The notes beneath the pieces are model-generated. The model was not told where the DNA came from. It saw only the letters and a program-made list of their open reading frames with translations, and ran no database searches. A DNA stretch of 44,293 nt from Streptomyces sp. NRRL S-340 (GTDB lineage Bacteria > Actinomycetota > Actinomycetes > Streptomycetales > Streptomycetaceae), in assembly GCF_000720185.1 (NCBI RefSeq), contig NZ_JOIY01000056.1, positions 1-44,293 of the forward strand, written 5' to 3'. How positions within the stretch are numbered: the stretch's first letter is position 1; the number at the start of each line of letters is the position of its first letter. Positions 33,482 through 40,914 of the stretch are shown here, piece after piece. The translations under genes were made by a program, and so were the position numbers.

Positions 33482-34827
33482 TAACGCAGTGACCTGAAGG
33501 CGGTACGGAGTTCCTCGGCCAGCAGCCGCGGCTGCTCCCAGGCCGCGAAGTGGCCGCCCTTGCCGACCTCGTTCCAGTGGATGAGGTTGCCGTAGGCGCG
33601 CTCTCCCCAACTGCGCGGCGCGGGGTAGATCTCTCCCGGGAAGACGGTCACCGCGACCGGGACGGTGGGGATGTCGACGGCGTTGAACGGGCCTCCGCCC
33701 GCCTGCGTGCCCTCCCAGTAGAACCGGCCCGACGACGTCGCGGTGCCCGAGAGCCAGTAGAGCGAGATCGCGTCCAGCATCTCGTCGTAGGTGAGGACCT
33801 TCTCGGGCACACCGCCGGAGTCGGTCCACTCGGCGAACTTGTCGTAGTAGTACGCCGCCATGGCCACCGGCGAGTCGGTGAGCGCGTATCCGATCGTCTG
33901 CGGGGTCTGGTTCATCATCGCCGCGTATCCGAAGCCGTCGCGGTAGAAGTGCAGCAGACGGTCGTAGGCGAGCTTCTCGCGCTCGGAGAGACCGGCCGGC
34001 GCGGGGTCGAAGTTGCGCAGGTGGCGCAGGACGTCCGGAGGTACGGTCCCCGGCATGTTGACGTGGATGCCGAGGAGCCCCTCGGGCTTCTGCGCCGCGA
34101 GCACCTGGGAGATGATCGCGCCGTGGTCGCCTCCCTGGGAGACGTACCGTGGGTAGCCGAGCCGGCCCATCAGCTCGTCGAACGCGACCGCTACCCTGGC
34201 GGGGTTCCAGCCGGTCGTGGTGGGCCTGCCCGAGAAGCCGTACCCGGGCAGGGTCGGCAGGACCAGGTGGAAGGCGTCCTCCGCCCGGCCGCCGTGAGCC
34301 GTCGGGTCCGTCAGGGGCGCGACGATCTTGAGCAGCTCGACGATCGAGCCGGGCCAGCCGTGCGTCATCAGCATCGGCATGGCGTCCGCGTGCGGGGAGC
34401 GGATGTGCGCGAACTGGATGTCCAGTCCGTCGATCTCGGTGATGAACTGCGGCAGTGCGTTGATCTTCGCCTCGGCCCTGCGCCAGTCGTACCCGGTGCC
34501 CCAGTACTCGACCATGGGCCGGAGTCTGGCGAGCTGGGCACCCTGGGACCGGTCGCCCACCGTCTCCTTGTCCGGCCATCGTGTCGCGCGTACGCGCCGC
34601 CGCAGTTCGTTGATCTCCTTCTGCGGGACCCTGACGCGGAAAGGCCGGACGGCGGCACTCGGACGGCTCCCGCCGGGGCCGGCGGTGCCCGCCGCCGACG
34701 TGGCGCCCGGCGCCGCCTGGGCACTGCCCGGCAGTCCGAGCTGCGCGGCGGCGACGGCACCCGCGGCGAGGCCCAGGAAGCCGCGGCGTCCGGTCGTGCC
34801 GCGTCCGGTGTGGTCGGTCATACCCAT
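33481..34827 (-). CDS. Tat-exported epoxide hydrolase family protein (EHN domain)
   Basis: 448-aa alpha/beta-hydrolase of the microsomal epoxide hydrolase type. Start ATG 34827, or ATG 34821. The Tat signal is GRRGFLGLAAGAVAAAQ with ASA/AQA cleavage near 39. The EHN lid domain follows (VRPFRVRVPQKEINELRRRVRATRWPD). The oxyanion loop is HGWPGS; the nucleophile Asp234 lies in QGGDHGA, and His426 in GKGGHFAAWEQP. Tyr residues in the cap (YYYDKF) fit ring opening. Family members hydrolyse epoxides to diols; export by Tat is unusual for them. Codon TAG at 33483-33481 is built from the target duplication plus the first base of repeat copy C, so the C-terminus ends at an insertion. The promoter carries two RTYACC-N9-GGTGAY operators. 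Confidence 0.9.
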   Translation of the reverse strand: MGMTDHTGRGTTGRRGFLGLAAGAVAAAQLGLPGSAQAAPGATSAAGTAGPGGSRPSAAVRPFRVRVPQKEINELRRRVRATRWPDKETVGDRSQGAQLARLRPMVEYWGTGYDWRRAEAKINALPQFITEIDGLDIQFAHIRSPHADAMPMLMTHGWPGSIVELLKIVAPLTDPTAHGGRAEDAFHLVLPTLPGYGFSGRPTTTGWNPARVAVAFDELMGRLGYPRYVSQGGDHGAIISQVLAAQKPEGLLGIHVNMPGTVPPDVLRHLRNFDPAPAGLSEREKLAYDRLLHFYRDGFGYAAMMNQTPQTIGYALTDSPVAMAAYYYDKFAEWTDSGGVPEKVLTYDEMLDAISLYWLSGTATSSGRFYWEGTQAGGGPFNAVDIPTVPVAVTVFPGEIYPAPRSWGERAYGNLIHWNEVGKGGHFAAWEQPRLLAEELRTAFRSLR

Positions 34828-34920
34828 CAGACATCCGTTCCTCGATGGCCGGTGACAGCTCGCCGCACGGTGGCCGCGGGCGAGCGTCGTGAGAACGCCC
34901 CGGGGGAGGACCCATCGATC

Positions 34921-34941
34921 ATCACCGGTCGAGGCGGTGAT
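34921..34941. promoter_or_regulatory. Operator 1 of the epoxide hydrolase gene
   Basis: ATCACC-N9-GGTGAT is a perfect 6-9-6 inverted repeat, extended outward by GATC/GATC pairing (34917-34945). It lies 94 bp upstream of the start codon. The same pattern recurs 40 bp further upstream and twice near 44.1 kb. Confidence 0.75.
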
Positions 34942-34960
34942 GATCGTGGCACGCGTTTGA

Positions 34961-34981
34961 GTTACCGGTCAAGTAGGTGAC
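34961..34981. promoter_or_regulatory. Operator 2 of the epoxide hydrolase gene
   Basis: GTTACC-N9-GGTGAC, five of six pairs matched. It is exactly 40 bp from operator 1, and the 23-base stretches starting at 34924 and 34964 also match directly at 19 positions. Confidence 0.72.
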
Positions 34982-35690
34982 GATCGAATCGAGCCACCGC
35001 GCGGGGCCGCCTGCGCGCGGCAGGCGCCGGTGCTCGTCCGGCCTGCAACTCGGGGCCGAGGCGGAGGTCCGGGGCCGAGGTCCGGGTGGATGAGGCGGGC
35101 CGCCCGCCGGACGGCACGACAGGGGCGAGCGTGTGCCGAGCCCGAGGTCACCGCTGAGGCCGCGGCGTCCCGGTCACGCTCCGCATCCCCGAACCGGTGT
35201 CGGCAGGACGTGGGAGACGACGGCCGACGTGGGCCCGTTCGGCCTTGGAGATCGAGCCGTCGAGCGGCCGGACATCCGCGTGGCCCCGGATCGGTTGCGC
35301 CCGCAGCACCGCACGATCAGGATCCGTAAGGCGGCGGGCGTGCACCGCTGGTCCGCGGCTACGCGCCCGAGCTGCTCCCTCCGCCCCGGTGACGGCCGTG
35401 CCGCGATGTCCGGGAACGACGCCCTCACACACGTATTCTCTATAGACTCATGCATGTATGTGCTCGCACATCACACGCCTGCCGGGTCTCGGTGTCCATG
35501 CGAGCCAGGAGCCACACACCATGACCAGTTCTCCTCAGCCCGGGGAACACCGGCCAAGCCTGACCCACCCACCCCTCCCGCATCCCGTCGGCCGGGTCGC
35601 GCCAAGCCGACGCGTTGTCCGGGGACACCGGGCGCTTCGCCGCAAGCACCTGACTTCAACCGCAACCACATCCGCGCAGAGGAGAACGTA
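34982..35690. other. Long intergenic region upstream of the small secreted protein
   Basis: About 700 bp with no convincing gene: open frames are Arg/Pro-rich and lack an SD. At 35430-35475 the sequence turns AT-rich. It contains a TATAGACT -10-like box at 35441 and a perfect palindrome ATGTGC-TC-GCACAT (35458-35471), likely the promoter and operator of the gene at 35691. CGCCCTCACACA at about 35420 is also found in the terminator at 7797. Confidence 0.5.
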
Positions 35691-36104
35691 ATGATCCCGA
35701 AGGTGCCGGCCCGGCGGGCAGGAATGATCGTCACCGGAGCGCTGATGGCAGGACTGGGTCTTGCCGCACCCGCTTCGGCCGCAGCCAGCAGCCCGGTGGC
35801 GTGTCCCGTCACCTGCACTGCCACCGTGCAGATTGTCGGGTTCAACGCCTGGTACCAGGGCACGGTCGACAATTCCTATTCGGCTCCGGGACTGACGAGC
35901 TGGATCTGGGCCGGGTCGAACAAGCAAGGAGGCCACGTGGACTACTACCTGCAGGGCGAAGGGACGATGCGCAAGCTCTACAATCCGGCAGGCGGCTCGT
36001 CCTCGACGGCCCTGTCCAAAAAGGTCGTCACCTTCAGGGTCTGCGGACCGAATTACACCGGTGGCGACGCCTGTACGCCCTGGAACGTACCCGCGACCTC
36101 CTGA
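35691..36104 (+). CDS. Small secreted four-cysteine protein, unknown family
   Basis: 137 aa. GAGGAGAA precedes ATG 35691 with ideal spacing. The signal peptide MIPKVPARRAGMIVTGALMA... ends ASA near 30, leaving a mature protein of ~107 residues. It has four cysteines, Cys38 and Cys42 near the N-terminus and Cys118 and Cys128 near the C-terminus, suggesting two disulfides. The middle is rich in Trp, Tyr, Gly and Ser (WYQGTVDNSYSAPGLTSWIWAGSNKQGG). I do not recognise the family. Size, secretion and disulfides fit a protease inhibitor, small lectin or bacteriocin-like protein, but none is shown. Codon use is less GC-extreme than in its neighbours. Repeat copy D lies 67 bp after its stop. Confidence 0.82.
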   Translation: MIPKVPARRAGMIVTGALMAGLGLAAPASAAASSPVACPVTCTATVQIVGFNAWYQGTVDNSYSAPGLTSWIWAGSNKQGGHVDYYLQGEGTMRKLYNPAGGSSSTALSKKVVTFRVCGPNYTGGDACTPWNVPATS

Positions 36105-36171
36105 CTCGGCCTCCAACGTGTGCCGTCGAACGGCACGTCGTACTTGACCATCCGGTTCGGCAACCGTCTTA

Positions 36172-36226
36172 GAGCTGCGAACAAAAGGGGCGCCGCCCGC
36201 CGGGGGCCCACTTTTGTTCGCAGCTC
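36172..36226 (+). mobile_element. MITE-like repeat, copy D (internally deleted, 55 bp)
   Basis: Both 15-base termini are perfect (GAGCTGCGAACAAAA and complement), and the flanking duplication is TTA (36169-36171 and 36227-36229). The core hairpin is missing. The centre GGGCGCCGCCCGCCGGGG is shared with the right arm of copy A, so D looks like a deletion derivative of an A-type element. Confidence 0.9.
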
Positions 36227-36381
36227 TTATGCCGGTGGAACGGCGGAGCGGTCCGCTTCCTGGAGGCACGGCCGGTGCCGGCCGGTGGACCTGCCGGCAC
36301 CTGGACGGCAGGCGCCGCCGGCGCCTCGGAGTCCGGCCACCGGGGCCGGATCGACGACTGCGCCGCGGTACGGCCCGGCCC

Positions 36382-36534
36382 CGCAAGGTGGCCGCCGCGC
36401 ACCAGCGCACCGGCATACCCGTCGACCACTTCGTCCAGCTCGGTTTCTCCGGCGTGGTCATGATGTCCGACGCGATCGGCGCAGCCCCGGCGTGCGTCAG
36501 CGGCAACGTGTGCGACACCTACTCGGACGGCTGA
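36382..36534 (+). pseudogene. Remnant of an LCP (LytR-CpsA-Psr) family gene
   Basis: The frame RKVAAAHQRTGIPVDHFVQL, then GFSGVVMMSDAIGAAPACV and a TYSD end, matches the conserved heart of LCP wall-polymer ligases (TGxxIDHYVEVxFxGFxxxVDALGGVxVC). Nothing before 36382 or after the stop at 36534 continues the family, which is normally over 300 residues. It therefore seems to be a decayed fragment. It starts about 155 bp after repeat copy D, so a rearrangement at this spot is likely. Confidence 0.6.
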
Positions 36535-36580
36535 CCGGACCGGACCGGCGGACCGGCCCTGCTCAGCCGTCAGCGAGTAC

Positions 36581-36601
36581 CGCCCGGTCCTAGACTGGGC
36601 G
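36581..36601. promoter_or_regulatory. Autoregulatory operator and -10 of the tetR-type gene
   Basis: CGCCCGGTC-CTA-GACTGGGCG, arms matching at 8 of 9, ends one base before ATG 36603. TAGACT (36591-36596) within it is a -10 box 6 bases from the ATG, so the transcript is probably leaderless and the operator covers the promoter. Confidence 0.7.
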
Positions 36602-36602
36602 T

Positions 36603-37214
36603 ATGACACCCCGCGCCTACCGATCCGCCGTGCGTGAAAGCGCTGCCGCCGCGACGAGAGAGGCGATCCTGGACACGGCCGAGGCGCTGTTCGCGGAACA
36701 CGGCTATCCCCACGTCACCATCAAGCGGATCGCCGATCAGGCGGGTGTCGCCACGGGCACCGTCTACGCGGCCTTCGGCACCAAACCGGCCCTGGTCTCC
36801 GCACTGACCGAGCGCGCCGCCGACGACCCCGGCATCGGTGAGGTGCTCGCCGCCGTGCAAAGCGCCACGACCGGTCAGGAGGTCGTGCGTCTGGTGGTGC
36901 GCCAGACCTGCGACCTGGTGCGCCACCACCACCGCGTCATGGCGGTCCTCTTCGACGCCGCCGCGGTCGACCAGGACATCGCCGCCCTGCTGCGGGAAAC
37001 CGAGGACCTCCAACGGGCACGCTTCGGGGAGGTGGCGGAGTTGCTCGGGCGCCTCGGCGCGCTCAGGCCCGGCGTGACCGGGCGAGAAGCCGTGCGCATC
37101 CTGGAGTACTTCGTCGCCCCGCCGTCGTGGCACAGGATGCTGCGCATCGGCTGGGACTGGGAAGATGCGCACACGTTTCTCAGTGATGCCGTGTGTGCCG
37201 CACTGCTGAGGTGA
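36603..37214 (+). CDS. TetR family regulator
   Basis: 203-aa repressor starting at ATG 36603. The helix-turn-helix spans about 18-62: ATREAILDTAEALFAEHGYPHVTIKRIADQAGVATGTVYAAFGTKPAL. The C-terminal domain is helical, ending WEDAHTFLSDAVCAALLR. No SD is present; the -10 box is 6 bases from the start codon, supporting leaderless translation. A palindrome over that -10 indicates autorepression. It is followed after 53 bp by a glycosyltransferase with its own, similar -10 (CCTAGACT), which makes that gene a likely second target. Confidence 0.9.
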   Translation: MTPRAYRSAVRESAAAATREAILDTAEALFAEHGYPHVTIKRIADQAGVATGTVYAAFGTKPALVSALTERAADDPGIGEVLAAVQSATTGQEVVRLVVRQTCDLVRHHHRVMAVLFDAAAVDQDIAALLRETEDLQRARFGEVAELLGRLGALRPGVTGREAVRILEYFVAPPSWHRMLRIGWDWEDAHTFLSDAVCAALLR

Positions 37215-37255
37215 GTGTTTCTCCATTGATTGAAGTGTGTCGCTACTCAATGCCC

Positions 37256-37261
37256 TAGACT
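37256..37261 (+). promoter_or_regulatory. -10 box of the glycosyltransferase gene
   Basis: TAGACT, 6 bases before ATG 37268, in the context CCTAGACT that is identical to the promoter at 36591. No SD is seen, so the mRNA is probably leaderless. Confidence 0.55.
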
Positions 37262-37267
37262 CCCCGC

Positions 37268-38401
37268 ATGCGCATCCTCTTCTCCAGCACCCCCCAGCAC
37301 GGGCACCTCCTTCCGCAGTTGCCCCTCGCTCGTGCCTTCCGTCAGCGCGGCGACGAGGTGGTCGTGCTCACCTCGGCAGGTTTCGGTCAGCTCCTCGCGG
37401 CCGACGGCCTCACCCTGCTTCCCGTCGGCCCGGAGATCCCCGTGCTGCTCGCGGAGGCGGCCCGTCTGGCGGGCGTGGACGACCCGACTGCACCCGACCC
37501 CGCCGTGGCGGCCGAGCTGTTCGCCGGCGCCCGCATCGACCTCACCGCCGACGAGGCCGTTGCCGCCGCACGTGAGTTCCGGCCCGACCTGATCGTGGCC
37601 GAGGCCACCGACTACGTCGGTCCGCTCGTCGCCGCCACGCTCCAGGTGCCGTACGCCAAGCTGGCGTTCGGCCCGTTGATCCCCGCCAGGTTCACCGAGG
37701 TCTTCGACACGGTCGCCGAGCGCCGCTACAAGGAGCGTGGCCTGACCGTCCCCGCGCCCACCTGGTACCTGGACCCGTGCCCCGAGATCCTGCGGGCGCC
37801 GGACTGGGAGTCGCCGCAGGGCCGTCTTCCGCTGCGGCCCGAGGCCCACCGCGGCGCCGGAACGCCCAGCGAGACGGCCGGCGCCATACCCGCCGGCGAC
37901 GGCGCCCGGCCCCGGGTGCTGCTGTCCTTCGGTACCCACTTCGCCACGCCGGAGGCCCTGCGTCCGGTCATCGACGCCCTCGCCGGGCAGGCCGACCTGG
38001 TCGTGACCCTCGGTCTCGCCGCCGAGGCCGCGGACTTCGGTGACGGACTCGACCACGTCGAGTTCGTCGCGTTCACGCCGCTCGCGGAGTTGCTCGACGG
38101 CATCGACGTGGTCGTCACGCACGGTGGGGCCGGCACCACGATGGGCACCCTGACGCGCGGCGTGCCCCTGGTGGTCGTACCGCAGGGCGCCGACCAGTTC
38201 ATCCAGGCCGGCGCGGTCGAGGGCTCGCGCACCGGTGTCGCGGTCATGCCGCCGGCGGGTGCGGAGGCCGTGGCGCGGGCCGTGGCCGAGGTGCTCGGGA
38301 ACGTGGAGTACCGGGACAACGCCCGCCGCGCCGCCGAACAGATCCAGGCCATGCCCTCGCCCGGCGAGGTCGCGGACCAGTTGGCCGCGGCCGTCGGCTG
38401 A
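37268..38401 (+). CDS. GT1 family glycosyltransferase (macrolide glycosyltransferase-like)
   Basis: 377-aa cytoplasmic GT-B fold enzyme starting at ATG 37268 (MRILFSSTPQHGHLLPQLPLARAF). The N-terminal acceptor domain carries the HGHL motif; the residue corresponding to the catalytic base His is probably His11 or His13. The C-terminal donor domain has VLLSFGTHFA, FVAFTPLAELLDGIDVVVTHGGAGTTMGTLTRGVPLVVVPQGADQ with His285 contacting the diphosphate. This fits UDP-sugar-dependent inactivation of macrolides or glycosylation of a metabolite. It is short for the family (about 390-420). The position directly after a TetR gene suggests resistance or detoxification rather than biosynthesis, because no biosynthetic genes are near. 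Confidence 0.9.
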   Translation: MRILFSSTPQHGHLLPQLPLARAFRQRGDEVVVLTSAGFGQLLAADGLTLLPVGPEIPVLLAEAARLAGVDDPTAPDPAVAAELFAGARIDLTADEAVAAAREFRPDLIVAEATDYVGPLVAATLQVPYAKLAFGPLIPARFTEVFDTVAERRYKERGLTVPAPTWYLDPCPEILRAPDWESPQGRLPLRPEAHRGAGTPSETAGAIPAGDGARPRVLLSFGTHFATPEALRPVIDALAGQADLVVTLGLAAEAADFGDGLDHVEFVAFTPLAELLDGIDVVVTHGGAGTTMGTLTRGVPLVVVPQGADQFIQAGAVEGSRTGVAVMPPAGAEAVARAVAEVLGNVEYRDNARRAAEQIQAMPSPGEVADQLAAAVG

Positions 38402-38969
38402 ATGCGATTGCTCGCCGGGGCATGACGCATGGGTGGCGGGCGGCCGTTTCATGAGCCGCCCACCACGGTGCGTTCCGGCCTCGTCCACCACTTCGCGCTC
38501 GCCGGCCCGGCGGCCGTCAGCCCTCGCCGCCGAGGGCCGGCCGGTCGCCCCGGTGTCGCGCACGTGCATCAACAGGCCGGCGAACCCGGCGGGAAGCGGC
38601 TCCTCGGTCCGGTCATGGCGTGGTCGACCACGTTGGTCTCCCGCCGGGAGGGAACCCGAGGAGTGTGCCGTTGACGCACGGCGTCCACGACCGCCCAGGA
38701 CACCTCCGAAGAAGCCGCTGATCGCCGCCGTGCGGAGGTTCGCAGAGCGCACACCCGGGCCCCCTGACGGCGTACCTGTGATCGCGCGCGAGAGAGCCTC
38801 CCCGACTGCCCGCGGACAGTGCGCCGGCGGCGATGCGGCATGCCTTGCCCAAACGTTTTTCGACTCTGTCAAACGCCGTGCGGGCGCAGGCAGGGCTCTC
38901 GCTGTGTGCCGCAGAAATCTATGCATATGGGCGCCGATCGTGCGGTCAGAAAGGTGCCGACGAGACACG
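38402..38969. other. Intergenic region, no gene supported
   Basis: 568 bp between the glycosyltransferase and the split-barrel gene. Frames are open by composition but show no SD, domain or sensible protein. The segment from about 38840 to 38960 is less GC-rich and probably holds the promoter of the next gene. Confidence 0.5.
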
Positions 38970-38975
38970 TATGAT
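38970..38975 (+). promoter_or_regulatory. -10 box of the split-barrel gene
   Basis: TATGAT ends 7 bases before ATG 38983, the spacing expected for a leaderless transcript. It also explains why the in-frame ATGs at 38971 and 38974 are unlikely starts. No good -35 is seen. Confidence 0.6.
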
Positions 38976-38982
38976 GCCGCTC

Positions 38983-39978
38983 ATGACGCAACCCCCAACG
39001 TCGCCGAATCCCGGCACGGTGTCCTGGTCCGACGCGGTGCAGGACGCGATGGAGGGCGACCTGGTGACCGCACTCGCCTACGGCACTCCCGCCGGAGGCT
39101 GTGTGATCATCCCGGTCTCCCCCACCGGACTCGTGGACCGAGCCGCGGGCACGATCGGTGTCACCACCTCGCTGGCCTTCAACGGCAAACTCTTCAACAT
39201 ACTGCGCGACTCGCGCGTCGCGATGGCCTACCACACGCGGGAGCACGGTTTCGCGACGGCAGGGGAATTCGCCGTGGTGCAGGGCCGCGCCGATGTGCCG
39301 CTGTCGCCGTCGCCCGAGGTGCTCGCCGATCTCGCGCCGCGCGTCGAACGGTTCCTGGGCGCGGTGCCCACCGGCAAGTTCTGGGACTGGATACTCCGGG
39401 ACTACTTCGACAACCGGATCGTGATCGACATCGCCGTCCAGCGTGTCGTCTCCTGGCCCGACGAGTCCGGCAACGGGGAGCGGACCGTCTCCGGCGCAGC
39501 GTGGCCCGGTACCCCGGACACTCAGCCGCCTCCCGCGAAGGGCACGGGGCCGCGCGTCGGCATGCGCAAGCTGCACGGTCAGGTGACCAAGTTGACGCAC
39601 CAGCTCATCGGCTACCGCGGAGCCGACGGCTACCCGGTCGTCGTACCCGTCCGGGTCACCGGCCACAGCGAGCGGGGACTGCTGCTGGAGTGCGCCCCCG
39701 GACTGCTGCCGGAGGGCGCCCGCAGGGCGGGCTTCACCGCGCACGCCTTCGGGCCGCAGGCGGTCGGCCTGGCCAACCGGATCTGCACCGGCTGGCTGGA
39801 GGTGGACGGCGACACCGTCGTGTACGCCCCGCACACGACGTCCGGCTTCGCCGCGCCCCCGGTCAAGACCGTGCAGATGTTCTTCAACGGAGTGTTCGCC
39901 AAGCAGGGCTGGCGCAAGGCGCAGCGTGAAGGCACTCTGGCCAAGCTCGCACAGCTCAAGGACGCGCACCGGGTCTAG
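38983..39978 (+). CDS. Pyridoxamine 5'-phosphate oxidase-like FMN split-barrel protein
   Basis: 331 aa if started at ATG 38983, the leaderless start; ATG 38971 is possible. The N-terminal half resembles the FMN-binding split barrel: ALAYGTPAGGCVIIPVSP, TIGVTTSLAFNGKLFNILRDSRVAMAYHTREHGF, FAVVQGRADV. The second half repeats a barrel-like pattern (GYPVVVPVRVTGHSERGLLLECAPG, GFTAHAFGPQAVGLANRICTGWLEVDGDTVVYAPHTTSGF). A tandem double split barrel is therefore plausible. The family includes flavin or F420-dependent reductases and heme-binding proteins; cofactor and substrate are not predictable here. It stands alone between two long gaps. Confidence 0.8.
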   Translation: MTQPPTSPNPGTVSWSDAVQDAMEGDLVTALAYGTPAGGCVIIPVSPTGLVDRAAGTIGVTTSLAFNGKLFNILRDSRVAMAYHTREHGFATAGEFAVVQGRADVPLSPSPEVLADLAPRVERFLGAVPTGKFWDWILRDYFDNRIVIDIAVQRVVSWPDESGNGERTVSGAAWPGTPDTQPPPAKGTGPRVGMRKLHGQVTKLTHQLIGYRGADGYPVVVPVRVTGHSERGLLLECAPGLLPEGARRAGFTAHAFGPQAVGLANRICTGWLEVDGDTVVYAPHTTSGFAAPPVKTVQMFFNGVFAKQGWRKAQREGTLAKLAQLKDAHRV

Positions 39979-40914
39979 TGCCGGGACCGGGAAGGTTCAC
40001 CTGCTCGTGCCGTCCGGCGCGGTGCCTCGCCGCGTTGTCGCATCACCCGAGCAGATCCGGTACGCGGGTCATGTTCCGGCTTGCGACGCCCTCCCACCGC
40101 CCCGAAGGCCGTGGGTGGTGCCCCCGTCACCGGGCGCCGCGGACTTCCCGGCGAACCTTCCCGGCCACAGCACCGGCCGGACGGTGCCGCCCGTCGCGGC
40201 CACGTCGTAGGCGCCGGCGCCGCCCGGGACCGTACGCCGTCCGGCGGACGCGAGGCGGCGCAGACCGTCCGCCACGGTCACGGGCGCCGGCGGTCCCTTC
40301 TCTTTTCAGGCCGGCAGTGGGGGCGGCGACATCGGCCTGACGATCCGGCACCGACGGGGAGGCGCGTGCGCCGGTGAAGCCCGACCGCAACCCGGCCCGG
40401 CAAGGCTCCCGGTACAGGCAGGCGAACGTTCGCCCGTGCGGTGATCGCGCCTTCCGCGGCACATGCACCGGTAGAGCGCGGCCCCAATCAGATACGTGTG
40501 CCTGTGTGCGAACATGTGATTCATGGTCGGCCCTCTGCCCGTCGGCAACGAGTGGCCGCCTGCCCTCATCAGGGGAGGGCGGGGCCATGGGCCCCGCCGC
40601 ACACGTCGGGGAAGGGCCCGTACAAGCCGGTCCGGCACCAGCGTGCACATGCGCCGCGCCAGGAACATGTGCGGACGTGTCGGTCCGCACGGCGGGGCCG
40701 GCACGGCCTCAGCGGCGGGACTTCTGAGCCGGACGTACCCCTTCGTGCTGCCGGCGCACCAGCACCCTTCCGTCGCCGCCCCGGCCACCGCGCATCGGAC
40801 GCCCCTGTTCGAGGGCGACCTGAAACTCCCCGGAACGGTACCGGTCCGCCGGTCCGCCGGGACCCGTCCAAAGTTCCCGCGGGAACCCCCCATGCTCGTC
40901 AGGAGAACACGCTC
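39979..40914. other. Long intergenic region before the FAD monooxygenase
   Basis: 936 bp without a gene I can support; the long open frames are shadows of composition. A perfect inverted repeat GCACATG-N14-CATGTGC (40645-40672) and an AT-richer patch around 40490-40525 may mark promoters. The frame from 40523 (MVGPLPVGNEW...) lacks an SD and recognisable features and is not called. Confidence 0.5.

Noticed and set aside
36214..36381. Upstream part of the frame containing the LCP fragment
   Set aside because: Arg/Pro-rich and unlike any LCP N-terminus; its ATG lies at the right terminus of repeat copy D.
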